NCBI RefSeq assembly: GCF_028554725.1
Contig: NC_071670.1
Span: 50,147,501-50,211,500, forward strand
Direction: 5' to 3'
Source of the DNA: Zeugodacus cucurbitae
Taxonomy: Eukaryota; Arthropoda; Insecta; Diptera; Tephritidae
DNA: 64,000 nucleotides
The translations under genes and the position numbers were made by a program. Under the pieces are notes generated by a model. The model saw nothing but the letters and a program-made list of their open reading frames with translations, did not search any database and was not told the DNA's origin. Positions 37,031-48,708 of the stretch are shown in pieces (position 1 is the stretch's first letter; each line of letters begins with the position of its first letter).

Positions 37031-37500
37031 CTAGATACATACAAGTCCATTTGGAAGACCTGTGGTAAAAAAAGTTTTCAGATGTGTTATAGAAGCTTGG
37101 ACTTGCTTGAAGACTTGCCGGGCCATTAAAACATATGAAATGTTATTGAAGTGGCCACACAATGAGTGAAATTTTTGAGCGGCAGAACGGCGCCGCTTAG
37201 ATATGAAACCTTCTCTATTTTTTAGATAATGGATGAGCGGCAAAAAATAAAAAATGACAAATATAACTATAGAATTATTAATTTCATATTAATTTCGATC
37301 GTCCTGCTTTCCTTCTGCCCAAACGAAAAGCAAATAAAACTAGCCTTCGCTCTTCAGAAATAACTTTTCTTTGTTTTGCATATCTAGTTTTCATCTGTTC
37401 TAACAACAAATCATATAGTTTGACAGACATACGACAGTAACGCCAAAATCGGTCTGGAAAATTGTGTAGATTTTTATACAAATTGTTAAATTCACCATAA
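37031..37500 (-). pseudogene. possible PIF/Harbinger transposase fragment
   Basis: The minus strand from about 37481 reads MYKNLHNFPDRFWRYCRMSV, KLYDLLLEQMKTRYAKQRKV and ISEERRLVLFAF. This resembles the conserved 'F---FRMS---F--LL--I-P---K----R--IS-EERL-L-L-FLA' start of Harbinger-type (ALP1-like) DDE nucleases. The next open stretch (37243 to 37031) is in another frame and unrecognised. It may be a short relic, and the match is by motif shape only. Confidence 0.4.
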
Positions 37501-37549
37501 TGTGGTATTTCTCCATTTATAGGATGAACATTAAATATTTATACTCTCG

Positions 37550-38740
37550 CAACAAAGTTGCTAGAGAGTATTATAGTTTTGTTCACATAACGGTTGTTTG
37601 TAACACCCAAAACTAAACGAGTTAGATATAGGGTTATATATACCAATGTGATCAGGGTGTAGAGTGGAGTTCAAATCCGAATGTCTGTCTGTCCGTCCGT
37701 CCGTCCGTCCGTTTGTGCAAGCTGTAACTTGAGTAAAAATTAAGATATCTTAATGAAACTTGGCACACTTATTTCTTGGCACCATAGGAAGGTTGCTTTC
37801 GAAAATGAGCAAAATCTGCCACGCTCACAAAATGGCGAAAACCGGAAACACATAAAGTGTCATAACTAAGCCAAAAATAAAGCTATGGAAATAAAATTTG
37901 GCATGAGGGATCGCACTAGGAAGGGGCATATGTGGATGCAATTTTTTTGTGGAGGTGGGTGTGGCCCCGCCCCCAAATAGGTTTTTTGTACATATCTCGG
38001 AAACCAATAGAGCTAAATAAACCAAACTTTCTGCAGTCGTTTTTTTGAGCCACTTCTTAATACAGTCCAAAAATAAAAGAAATCGGATAATAACAACGCC
38101 CACCTCCCACACAAAAGTTAGGTTGAAAATTACTAAAAGTGGTTTAACTCACTAACGAAAAACGTCAGAAACACTAACTTTCACATAAGAAATGGCAGAT
38201 GGAAGCTGTACTCAGATTTTTTTACAAAATGGAAAATGGGAGTGGCGTCGCCTTGGTCAAAAACCATATCTCAGGAACTACTCGACCGATTTCAATAAAA
38301 CTTGGTTGGTAATAGTTTCCTTACATCCAATTGATATGTTGTGAAAATAGGCCAAATCGCTTCACAACCACGCTTACTTCCTATATACCAGAACTTTGAA
38401 GACGATCTGAATCGTTTACATTACAATATATAAAGTAAGCACTAGTGAAGATATCGGTGCAGAACTTTGCACAAATACTATGTTTATAGTGTGGCAGCCC
38501 CATTCTAAAAATCGCCGAAATCGGACCATAGGTTTTGAAGGCCCCATATATCGAGCACGAGGACATCGGTGATTCTAACCTAATTTTATGGTTTCCAACT
38601 TTCAATGGACTTTATACGATATATATGACGAATATCTGGGCCAAATTGTGTATTATATAATATAAATAAAGTTAAATAAATAAATTGCGAGAGTATAAAA
38701 TGTTCGGTTACACCCGAACTTAGCCCTTCCTTACTTGTTT
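37550..38740 (-). mobile_element. INE-1-like element, copy C, complete-looking (1191 bp)
   Basis: Left end TATACTCTCGCAACAAAGTT, then GCTAGAGAGTA, which can fold as a hairpin. The interior has CTGTCCGTCCGTCCGTCCGT at about 37689-37710. The right end is TTGCGAGAGTATAAAATGTT, then CGGTTACACCCGAACTTAGC and CCTTCCTTACTTGTTT. It has no long inverted ends and no protein. It is the best reference copy in the window for defining the family. Confidence 0.78.
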
Positions 38741-39149
38741 TCTTTAAAGATTATTTGTAAAAGATGTGAATGCGATTTTTACTTTAAAACATTAAATAGA
38801 CTGACTGTGACAACGACATCTTAACAATGAACCGCTCAGAAATGGCTGTCATTAGAATTCCACATGCCGCTTAAAATCGCTACTAAGCCGGTCACCTCTT
38901 AGATTTACTCTCCAAATCTCGTATGGCTGAACTTCTCGTTTTGTTAAAAGTTATGAAGGTCATCGCCACTAGATTACTACCTAACAGAAAGTCGAGTGAA
39001 AGATGAAGACGAACTTTTAAAACTAAAATACCATATCCGATGCACACTCTTGAGAAACCAAATTTCGAAAAATTTACTCAGACTTGAACTAATCGTTGGT
39101 GCAATAGTCAAGAATTATATTAAAAAGATTTAAAAGCTCAATTTGATAG
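38741..39149. other. non-coding between two INE-1-like copies
   Basis: No recognised gene. Confidence 0.4.
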
Positions 39150-39760
39150 CCCAGGTGATACTATTTAATGAACATTTTATACTATCGCAATTTATTGATT
39201 TGGAATTTTTTTTTTGGAAGAAAACGATTCCCACTGAATTAACTTAAAATATCTGAGCGATTTAGCGATCGGTGGAAAATTACGCTTAGGCACTGATTCC
39301 TTCATTTTCCATATCCGGGGAATTGAAAAGTTATAGTCCGATTTCGACAATTTCCACAAGTGATGCCACAGCTCAAATACAGTGTTTTTTAAGTTTTATT
39401 TCGCTATCTTCGTTGGTTCCTAATGTATATATTATAAACTGAACGAATCAGTTGGAATTCAAAATTGAGTTATGTGAGAAGTACGCGTGGTTGTGAACCG
39501 ATTTAGTCCATTTTCCACACGTGTCATCAGGGAGACACGAAATATTGACTTCGGTCGAGTAGTTCCTGAGATATGGTTTTTAATCCAGATTCCAATTTTT
39601 AAACAAGTCGGAGTGCAGCTTTCTTCTCCCATATCTTGTGTAAAATTTAGTGTTTCTAATGTTTTTCATTGGTGATTTAACGCACTTTTAGTAATTTTCA
39701 ACATAAACTTTGTAACGGAGGTGGGCGTGGTTATTATACGATTTCAAATATTTTCATGGA
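39150..39760 (+). mobile_element. INE-1-like element, copy F, partial
   Basis: Contains TGAACATTTTATACTATCGC, GTGGTTGTGAACCGATTTAG and GAGTAGTTCCTGAGATATGG in the same order as copy A, but it stops after GTGGGCGTGGTTATTATACG. The terminal AACTCGTTTAG/hairpin part is missing. Confidence 0.6.
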
Positions 39761-42490
39761 ACTACAACTAATATAGAAGCCAAGAGCTCTAGTGTTGGAG
39801 GTGAAAGTAACAGAAACTATATGTGGATCAATTAACATCAAAGAAATGAAAGAGGGACGAAGCAACAACCGATAAGTGGAATGAAGACTTATAAATAATA
39901 GATTACTTAGTAAATCTAGATTTCTGTATACCATGCAAGTAATTTTTGACTGCTGGAAAGCTTTTTGGGTTTATATATTTATTGCTAATTCTTCCTATTT
40001 CAATTTTATTTTGTTCTAGGAGCAAAATCCATTTATGCCAATGAATTCTGATATTTTTAATTATGAGTTCGTGTATTTAGAAGTTTCTGAAGAATATGAT
40101 TTCCCACGAGACTACTCAAAACCAAACTCCAAAGTCTCGCTGCAGTAAAGCTGAAACTAGTGCCAACTCACTGCAGCGCCACTATCAACCATTAAACTAA
40201 TAGGTGTTGTTGCACTTGCAATGCAAATATTTCCATTTTATAGCATGCAGATAGCAAATAGTATACAAAAAGGCTATTTTTGCAGTTTTTTGTTGGTGAA
40301 ACTTTGTTATTAATTATTTTGCTAGATATTCGTGTTTGCTTTTGTTTTTATTTTTTTGGTTTCCACTTTTTGTGCAATTTTATAATTTCGTTGCTTTTTC
40401 GGGATATTTTTGTTGTCATAACTGTGGTTTCCGGTTATTTTCGAATTTGTTTTGTTAGTTGAGATTTTCACGTTGTGCAACTCTTACGAGCGGCAATATG
40501 GGGCATGGCATGCAACAAGCGAACTTCTTTTAATGCTATGTCTTTCAGCTTGTCAGCAGTTGTACGCATTGTATTTGTAAGCGAACAAGTAACAATAACA
40601 ATATGTGTAACAGCATAACAGAGCTGAAACTACAACTGACAACGACAACAAGAGTTGAGAAAGAGGATGAGAACGAGCACAGGCACGACGTCTACGATGA
40701 CAACCACGAAAATGACGATGACACAACAAACTAAAAACGAAAAAAAAAAATGGAAGAACAGCAACATGATGTTGCCGCAGGCTGACGCCAGCAACATTTC
40801 CACTTTAGACGGGCCACTACTTCTGTTGGTTTTACGCAGCAGCTGCACTGTGATAAATTATACGCCCGAGTTTTCTATACAGATGTATGTGTGTGTCTAT
40901 CTATTTGGTTTCTGCAACAAGCAGTTGGCAAAGAAGTAGCATACGATATCTCCTGCAACAGCACTTGCTCCAAATTCAACTTGAAGTACTTTTCGCCAAA
41001 CGCTTCCAGCTACAAACCCCTTCCGCCTGTTCTGCTTTGCTAGCGCTTCACTCACTCCAGCTGTTTGAAAACTTTTAGCTACCACTTTACTCTGCTCTAC
41101 TCTGCTTTCCACGCTGTGTACTTTAGTTTAAGTTCAGTTCACAGTTTTGTTCGTTACTTTGAAGTTGTCAGCACCGAACGAGTGACACGAGCGCGTAGAG
41201 TTCTTGACTGTAGATGTCGCGCCAATACAAGCACATTTCGCAAAGTTGTCGCTTACATGAAAGCATTGCTTTAGTTTTAATATCTAAAGTGTATTATAAG
41301 CAGAATTAAGGCATCGGAGCATACTTAAGTCGGTTAAGAGGAGGAGTTGATTCCTCAAGCATAGTTAACTTAATGGCAATTAACGCTTGTCGCGCTTATT
41401 CAACTCTAATACTCTGAAAGTATGCAGAACGCTTCAAGCTTGAAAAAGGATACAATATGAAAGAGAAGTGAAAAGTGGGCTTCAGAGGGGGTGAAAGCTG
41501 GACTGTTGGAGTTACGGCGTAAAATAGTTAATGTGCACAAAAAAAAGTTGAAAGGAAAAAAGATTATGTATTAATAGAGAATCTGAAAGGTGAGAGGTAC
41601 CGTCTTTAGCAACATTTAATCTCACCGTTTCGCTATTACTCTGCAGGACTAGTCTCCTTGTTAAACAATATACAGGACTAGTCTCCTTGTTAAACAATAT
41701 ACAAGGAGACTAGTCCTGCGTATAACGTAGAGGCAACAAGCAGTTAGCGAGTTAAATTCGATGAAAGAGAATATAGGGATCTCAAGTATATATGTGATAT
41801 ATGTATGTAATTGCTTTCTGAAGTTCTACCAAATCTTGATTTACAGATTTCAGACCATAAATCACTGCCCAAAATTAAAATACATAGATTTTTGTACTGC
41901 TTTCCACGCCTTAATAATTTAAATAAAGTATACATTTTTACAGAAAAAGAGGGAATGAACGCAGCTCGAAACTAAAGACGGAATGAAAAATTTTCCTTAA
42001 CCAATGAAATAACAACAGCAGAGGGTATATCTCTGCAGGGTTGCACCGTAACTGCTGCTTGTTTGTTCGATTCGCTACTCACTAACGATTGACGAATTGA
42101 AGACAGCTACTATATTATGTTTTATACTAAGAACAGTATTCACAATGAGCCTAATGATGACCTTAGGGCGGCCGCTGGCGGTCTGGCTCAATTTGACTCC
42201 CTTTTCAACCAATCAAAAACAGTATTCGTCTTTAATGATTCTATATTAACAGTAAACAGATCACAATGAGTATATATTCATAATATAATAAAAATTAAAT
42301 AAATCTATATTCAAAAGATTCTGCAAAGGATTATTAAAGATTTTCGAAACTATGGAACTATGGAAACCAATTATAGCCGCCTAGTATGACAAGATCTCAT
42401 TTTTGGAGTGTCTACTGTCAAACATTTGGTTAGTTCTTTACATATTTCGAAGCAGTTATTTCCTCGATTTTGTTTCATAACAATTAAATA
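39761..42490. other. non-coding; one hairpin repeat
   Basis: AT-rich, with mixed-composition stretches at 40.6-41.3 kb whose open frames have no domain. The 41644-41718 hairpin is listed separately. No gene recognised. Confidence 0.45.
41644..41718. repeat. 29-bp direct repeat followed by a 17-bp inverted copy
   Basis: The unit beginning CAGGACTAGTCTCCTTGTTA (29 bp) occurs at 41644-41672 and again at 41673-41701. It is followed at once by CAAGGAGACTAGTCCTG (41702-41718), the exact inverse of the first 17 bases. Unit two and the inverse can form a perfect 17-bp stem with a 12-base loop. All matches are exact, so the structure is young. Mechanism unknown. Confidence 0.93.
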
Positions 42491-42496
42491 AAATTC

Positions 42497-42830
42497 GGTT
42501 AAAAAGTAAAGTACTCTCACGACGAACAAACACCAAATTCAATGAATCCCTTATCATTCGCGCCCTGATTTATGGTGTAGACGGAGTTTTTGAGAGAAAG
42601 GTTGTGCGGAAGAACATTGACAACGGCGAATACCGCAGACGATGGAACGATGAGCTATATAAGCTATACGACGACATAAACATAGTTCAGCGAATGAAAA
42701 GACAGCGGCTGCGCTGGCTAGGTCATGTTTGTTCGAATGGACGAAAGCGTTCCAGCAACCGAGGAAGAGGGAAACCTCCACTCCTTTGAAAGGACGAGGT
42801 GGGCGAAGACCTGGCTTAACTTAGTATCAC
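42497..42830 (+). pseudogene. LINE ORF2 C-terminal fragment, second copy
   Basis: Reads LKSKVLSRRTNTKFNESLII, YGVDGVFERKVVRK (with a deletion relative to 16741-17330), NIDNGEYRRRWNDELYKLYD, QRMKRQRLRWLGHV and finally NRGRGKPPL. It is the same family as the plus-strand LINE at 16741-17330 but shorter and more decayed. Confidence 0.8.
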
Positions 42831-43254
42831 CAATTACCAATTGGCGCCAAACAGTGAGAAGGAAGAGCGAATGTCACGCTGTTGTAAACTCCACCATAAT
42901 CGCATAAGCTGTGGCTACACCAATAAAGAAGAAAATAATATAATAATATTATTCGGAAGATGGAGGCAGTCGGAAGTTAGAATAAAGGGATATTTCTTGA
43001 TGTTCCTGAAAGACGTGGGAGTGCTCAAAACATTTATCTGCACCGGTGATTTCGACGAAGAGGCTCACTGAAAGTATTACTAAATGCTACTGAGCTCAAT
43101 TTGATATCATCGAAAGTGATTTTGGCAACCTACTTGTTCTACTACCATCGGAGTAGCTCGGTAGAATTCTGTTCTAATAGTACTTCTTAGAAAAGATTTA
43201 CATATATAAGGTCTCAGAAGTCGTATTCTTAAAAGAGTAGAGACTACATAAAAA
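42831..43254. other. non-coding
   Basis: Continues the LINE flank. AATAAAGAAGAAAATAATATAATAATATT near 42920 could be an old retroelement tail, but this is not certain. Confidence 0.35.
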
Positions 43255-43740
43255 AAAATTGACGTTAATTTTTAAAAATTCACAATGGCGAACACATATT
43301 TTTGGGACACATTTTAAAAATTCGTAATATTGCATTCGCCATTTTAAATTTTGAAAAACAAACACCGATATCGTAACTAGCGACCCTGAAACCCCCCGAG
43401 TTATGAGATTCCGAAAATCAAAAAAGCGACCGCCATATTGGATCCTCAATTTTGAATTTTGAACAACCGGCATCGAATTTCGGATTTAGTGACCGCAAAA
43501 ACCCACGAATAGCGAGTTTCAAGCGAATCCGATTAATTTTAAAAATCGTTTTCCGCCATATTGGTTTTCTGGAGTTATCCCAAATCTCTGATCTTACATA
43601 TGGTGTTAAATTGACCTCGAATTCGGATTCAGCGACCCCAAAAACGTGCCGTACATATATTAAGATACCCAGTTCATGCCAAAATTTTCTTTTGTGTGGC
43701 TGTGTAATTAAACGAAAACGGATGGTTGGATTTTAAACGG
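43255..43740. repeat. degenerate minisatellite-like repeat, about three units
   Basis: The motif 'TAGCGACCCTGAAACCCCC', then 'TAGTGACCGCAAAAACCCAC', then 'CAGCGACCCCAAAAACGTGC' recurs at about 43378, 43487 and 43631. Each follows a 'CGCCATATTGG'- or 'TTTTGAATTTTGAA'-like segment. Spacing is irregular (about 109 and 144 bp). No coding function is visible; family unknown. Confidence 0.55.
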
Positions 43741-45491
43741 TTATAATTGGACTAATATGTCACTAAGTTAAAAAATATAAAATTTTCTTACTTTACCCTA
43801 AGATTTATTCAAAGGTTTTTTAAGAGAAGAGGTGGGGTCCAAAGGGTATAAGAACCCTCTTATATGGTATAAGAGACTTCGGCATTATATTTAGAAATAA
43901 TAATTTATTTTATGTGTCAGCTTTTGACAAGTATTGAATGAGAACAGAAACGTCACGAAGTATGAAACGGTGCATAATTACTTTTCCGTTATTGAACTGT
44001 AGGCTAAAGTGACCAGATTTAATCAGTTAATATACGAAAAGTGGTTATTTTCTAAATTCTTAAGTTCTTATATCATATAAGTACACATCGCTTTTAATTA
44101 GTTATTAGACTATAACTACTGCAGTTGAATGACTTGAATACTAATTTCAAAAAGCCTGCGCGCTCTAGTAAGACAATCAATTTAAGTTTACAATAGCTGT
44201 GTTTGCGGCTGCCAATATAGTTATTGAAAGCTTAAATACTTTCGCCTATACTACATTTTTTCATTGCCGTTTTAGACTGAAATTCAATAGCAGCGAAATA
44301 TCACGTACAATTTCAGCAGCTAACACACACCTTCCACTACAAAAATAACAAAAAAAGAGAAAAATAAAATAAAAGAAATAAAAAAAGCAAAGAAACAAGC
44401 CCTAGCGACCAATACAACGAGGATTTACTGGCGATTGTGAGCAGCCACAACATAACACACACAGCTACAGCTACAAATATCGATATTGTGTTTCAACACC
44501 CGGCGGAGCGCTCAAAATACACAAAAAAAAGTTTGGGAATTTTAAACCCACAATTGTTGGTGGGTGTGTGTGACGTCCAACTCAAAGTAGTTATTGGCAT
44601 TTATACACGTACATATCACCAGAGCAAATCCACAACGCCAAGTGCTGCGCTTTAAACAATTGCTGTGCTCACACATAGATATATGTATCTCAGTATAGGG
44701 TTACATAAGTATATAGTATAGTGTATGGATGCCTGCGCTTCATATCAACTTTTTCATTAAAAACGTTGAAGCTCATACAACAACAACAACAGCGTGGTCA
44801 TTGCTCGAAGGCTAACAAACATAAAATTATCTTCGATTGCCGTTGGCTATATTGCCTGATGCTGTACTTACAGCGCAACAAAATATATCTCTATAGTACA
44901 CCATCAACAGACTTATATAGACGACTGTAATCTGTGTATGGTTATATATACATGTGTATGTGTGTGTATGTTTGTATGAATCGCTGCTGCATTGTTGCTA
45001 TTTTTGCGTTAATTTTTATCACTTTTTTTCCATTGGCATTGATGTTATGCTTGTTGTTATTATTGTTGTTGTTGGCATTGCCATTGGCCACAATGGACAT
45101 TGCTGATGTGCGCATTAGTGCAAGCAACATTGTTCGACTGGACGGTTGGTTGGTTGGCTGACTGGCTGGCTGGTCTGCCACTATGTGCCTCCGCTGTTGT
45201 GCTTCGTTTTGTCATTGAGTTGCCCAAGCAACACAATAACACACATACATATATACATCCATCTAGGGGCATAAAGCGATACCTATTAAATGCTATGGGT
45301 GTTTTCACTTTTTTTTCTCATTTATGTTGCTGCGGCTACCCTTAATGATAACGGTGTTGCTGATGTCGGCAATGGCGTTGCTAACGTTTTCAAATGGTTT
45401 TACTCATACAAGCTCGTATGCTTTCATTGCACACCACGTGCTTTTTCAGCGCCGCACACAATACTGCTATTGTCATACAAGCAGACACTTA
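43741..45491. other. non-coding; microsatellites
   Basis: CAACAACAACAA near 44778 and TTGTTGTTG near 45062. No gene recognised. Confidence 0.45.
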
Positions 45492-45901
45492 TAAGAGGTG
45501 TGTTCAAAAAATAACGGGAATTTTTAAATTTCTTATTGAAGAATGATATGCTTCTGAAGTACGATCAATTTTTTAGTTGTAGTATTTGCTTAATTTGTTT
45601 GAAGCAGCCACTAAGGTTAGACGTGTTGTTATGAGCTTCGCGATTTTCGTTCGTTAAAAGCTCACACTTCGTGGCTTGCTCGTGAATTCTTGTTCAAAAG
45701 CAATACTGTAACCATTCCCCAGCCTACATATTCGCCAGACATGACTCCATGTGACTTCTTCATATTTCCAAAAATAAAGAGAAATAAAGAAGCTTTTGAC
45801 TCTCCCAAAAATCGAGTTTGAGAAGTGTTACGACGATTGGATGAAACGCTGGTATAAGTCCATAATAACGAATGGGTACTATTTTGAAGACGACAACCTT
45901 A

Positions 45902-47048
45902 TCTATACTACTATTATAAAGAGGAAAGATTTGTATGTATGTTTGTAATGAATAAACTCAAAAACTACTGTTAAAAAATTCTTACACCATTGGAAAGCTT
46001 CATTCATCCCGAGAAACATAGGCTATATTTAATGCTAGAATCTCAACTGAAAATAGTTTCCAGGCGAGGGTATTAAAAAGAATCAGTGATGGTGAATCTT
46101 AATCTGAAACTAAAAATCGTCCTGCAAGTCATTCTCTTCGCATTGAATCGCATGCCAGAGAGTCGAGTTAAGAGCGCTCGCAGCTTTTTTCATGTCTTGT
46201 CTTGTCTTGTTCTGTCTTGTCTTGTCTTGTCTTGTGTTGCCTTGTCATGTCATTTCATGTCTTGTCATGGCATGTCATGTCATGTCATGTCATGTCTTGT
46301 CTTGTCTTGTCTTGTCCTGTCTTGTCATGTCTTGTCATGTCTTGTCATGTCTTGTCTTGTCTTGTGTTGTCTTGTCTTGTCTTGTTTTGCCTTGTCTTGT
46401 CTTGTCTTGTCAAGTCATGTCGTTTCAGGTCTTGTCATGTCAGGTCATGTCATGTCATGTCATGTCATGTCATGTCTTGTTTTGTCTTGTCTTGTCTTGA
46501 CTTGTCTTGTCTTGCCTTGTCTTGTCTTGTCTTGTGTTGTCTTGTCTTGTCTTGTCTTGTCTTGTCTTGTCTTGTTTTGTCTTGTCTTGTCTTGTCTTGT
46601 CTTGTCTTGTCTTGTCTTGTCTTGTCTTGTCTTGTCTTGTCTTGTCTTGTCTTGTCTTGTCTTGTCAAGTCATGTCATTTCAGGTCTTGTCATGTCAGGT
46701 TATGTCATGTCTTGTCTTGTTTTGTCTTGACTTGTCATGTCATGTCTTGTCTTGTCTTGTCTTTTCAAGTTATGTCATTTAATGTCAAAATTTCAAAATC
46801 TCCCAAGTACGCGCTTGAGAGTTGAGTACGGAGCGTGTGCAGCGGCTTGAAGAACAAAATATTAGAAATATACAAGCTCGCACTAGGGCGTCGAACTCTG
46901 AGCGTTCCCAACGCCTTCATAATCAGACGGAAAGATATCGGACATATATATATTATTATTATTATATACATATGTATATAGGTATGTAAAAACTTATAAC
47001 TTTTGAAATTTTTGTTTAAGCTCGTGCGAAGCAGGAGTGGTCTGCTAG
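45902..47048 (+). mobile_element. Helitron copy 3 with internal pentamer array (1147 bp)
   Basis: Starts TCTATACTACTATTATAAAG after A (45901) and ends CTCGTGCGAAGCAGG...CTAG at 47045-47048 before T. Outside the array it matches copy 1 closely (for example TCTTAATCTGAAACTAAAAA and AGCGTGTGCAGCGGCTTGAA). The 595-bp TGTCT array sits where copy 1 has about 30 bp of ordinary sequence. Internal tandem repeats of variable length are known in Helitron and Helentron families. Confidence 0.85.
46192..46786. repeat. (TGTCT)n / (TGTCA)n pentanucleotide satellite, about 119 units
   Basis: Units are mainly TTGTC, with ATGTC variants clustered at both ends and a pure central block (about 46525-46660). A variant-rich motif beginning CAAGTCATGTC then TTTCAGGTCTTGTC recurs at 46411 and 46666, exactly 255 bp (51 units) apart. 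This indicates block duplication inside the array. Neither TGTC unit nor inverse contains a stop in several frames, so long Leu-Ser-Cys-Val and Asp-Lys-Thr-Arg-Gln frames are artefacts. Confidence 0.97.
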
Positions 47049-47117
47049 TTGTAGAAAAAATAATAAATATCTTTCAAAAAACAAAAAAATCCCGTTATTT
47101 TTTGAACACATCTCATA

Positions 47118-48708
47118 TACATATAGCTTGCATATTGACCTTTTAGCGCATTTCTGCTGCTACTCAGCGTGAAGGTTACTGCAACCAAGCAGGCTGGGCT
47201 GTTTGGATTTCTAGCATTTGTGGGATTTTTAAGTGCTATTCGAAGGATACTCGTTAGCTATGGAACTGCTTGCCGTGGCTTGATTAGAGATATGAGTATA
47301 CATATATGAAAGTACATATACAAACATATAAGCAAGTCCATTGATTTGGTTGAGAACTCCAATTGCTTTTCCGATTGCCTGCCATATACAATTGAAATTG
47401 AATTCTAAATTGAAATTGTTTTAGTATATATGCTATTGTCAGCACTTTCACTCTCTCTCTCTCTGCCGGTTGCGAAGAAAACCGTCATCTTCCATATTTC
47501 GCTTTCGTTGCTGCTCGTAATTGCCGTTGCTGCTTTGTAACGGTTAGCTGTAACCCCTTCACAAGAAGATACAGGAAATGCACAAACACACACGCGTGCA
47601 ATTCGTACTCAAGCAACCGTTATTCGTACTTGCAACAAATGAGCTTTTGTAAGTATTTGTCCTTCATTTGCTACAACAAATATGTATGTGATCCACTCGT
47701 TACAAATTCACAAAAATTTTCCATCTCATATTTTTCTTCATAGCGTTTGTATTTTTTTGTTGTTTTTTTCATACAAAGGTTTTTCGTTAGGCTCTGTAAC
47801 ACCACTTTATTTGCTTTTCGTTTTCACTTCACTAAACATTTTGTTGCTGTTCGAACGCGTTGTTACATTCATTCACTTAGTGTTTTGTTATTATTGCGTT
47901 ACTTAGTAGGCAGCATGTATCCACTTAGTTTTTTACGGTTGCTTCGGTGCTTTCGGTGCGCGCCACTAAACTAAAAAGGTCACATAGTTAATGAGAAAGT
48001 GTCAATACGACGAGTGTGGTAATAGCGACAAATTTTATGTGTTCGGTAGTGTGTGACAGCTGTCAACATTGATGGAGATAAGCAATGTGTCGCTTTTTTT
48101 CTGTCGGTTGTTTACGAGTCTCCCGTTTTTGTGTTTTGCGAAATTCGACTGAATGTACGCGCTGACGATAAAGCTATGGATAATAGCGGTCCAGTGTGCG
48201 CTGTGACAAAGGTTGAACGAGGAAAAAATTGTACGAAAATAGACAGCACTTTAAGCTGCTACCATAACATAAAAATGGTATATGTATATCAACACATTAC
48301 AAAAAAACAAAAAACAACAACAACAAAAAAGCATTAATTAATTAGTGAATATTGCGTAAATGAAACTAAACAACCAAAAGCAATTTCGCATAATTAATTC
48401 ATTATTTTCTCCTGTTTCGTAAGCGGCAAATGAGTAACGAAGAAGTGCCAGAGAAGAAGTAATCAGTGAAGGTAGTTGTTTAGGCGACCTACAAATATTT
48501 TTTTTTTACCATATAGTATATAACAATACTTGAACTAACGAGTGTTAGAGATATAGTCCAAAATTTCAAAAGAGTGCATTTGAAACAATATATCAGATTA
48601 TAATACTACTAACTGGAGTATGCCACTGAAATTGGTATATAAAGATGATAATGAACCCATCAAGAGAAAGTAAGTTCGCAATGAAAACGACTAGAACAAA
48701 AAAAAAAA
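47118..48708. other. non-coding
   Basis: CT run (TCTCTCTCTCTCT, about 47450-47464), T-rich stretches and an A-run at about 48700-48709. No gene recognised. Confidence 0.45.

Larger units (their letters stand above)
45494..47115 (+). mobile_element. mariner deletion derivative, copy 3, host of a Helitron
   Basis: Left end AGAGGTGTGTTCAAAAAATA at 45494 after TA. Right end CCCGTTATTTTTTGAACACA, then TCTCA, to 47115 before TA. Transposase remnants on the plus strand read TYSPDMTPCDFFIFPKIKRN and FEKCYDDWMKRWYKSIITNG, then YYFEDDN, at about 45830-45897. Asp in PCDFF is the third catalytic position. The N-terminal half is missing through the same deletion as copies 1 and 2. A Helitron split the tail at 45902. 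Confidence 0.85.

Noticed and set aside
46086..46825. Long open frames on the plus strand (214 and 207 codons) and a minus-strand frame of repeating Asp-Lys-Thr-Arg-Gln
   Set aside because: They are translations of the TGTCT pentamer array, whose 15-nt period has no stop in several frames. No start context or domain supports a protein.
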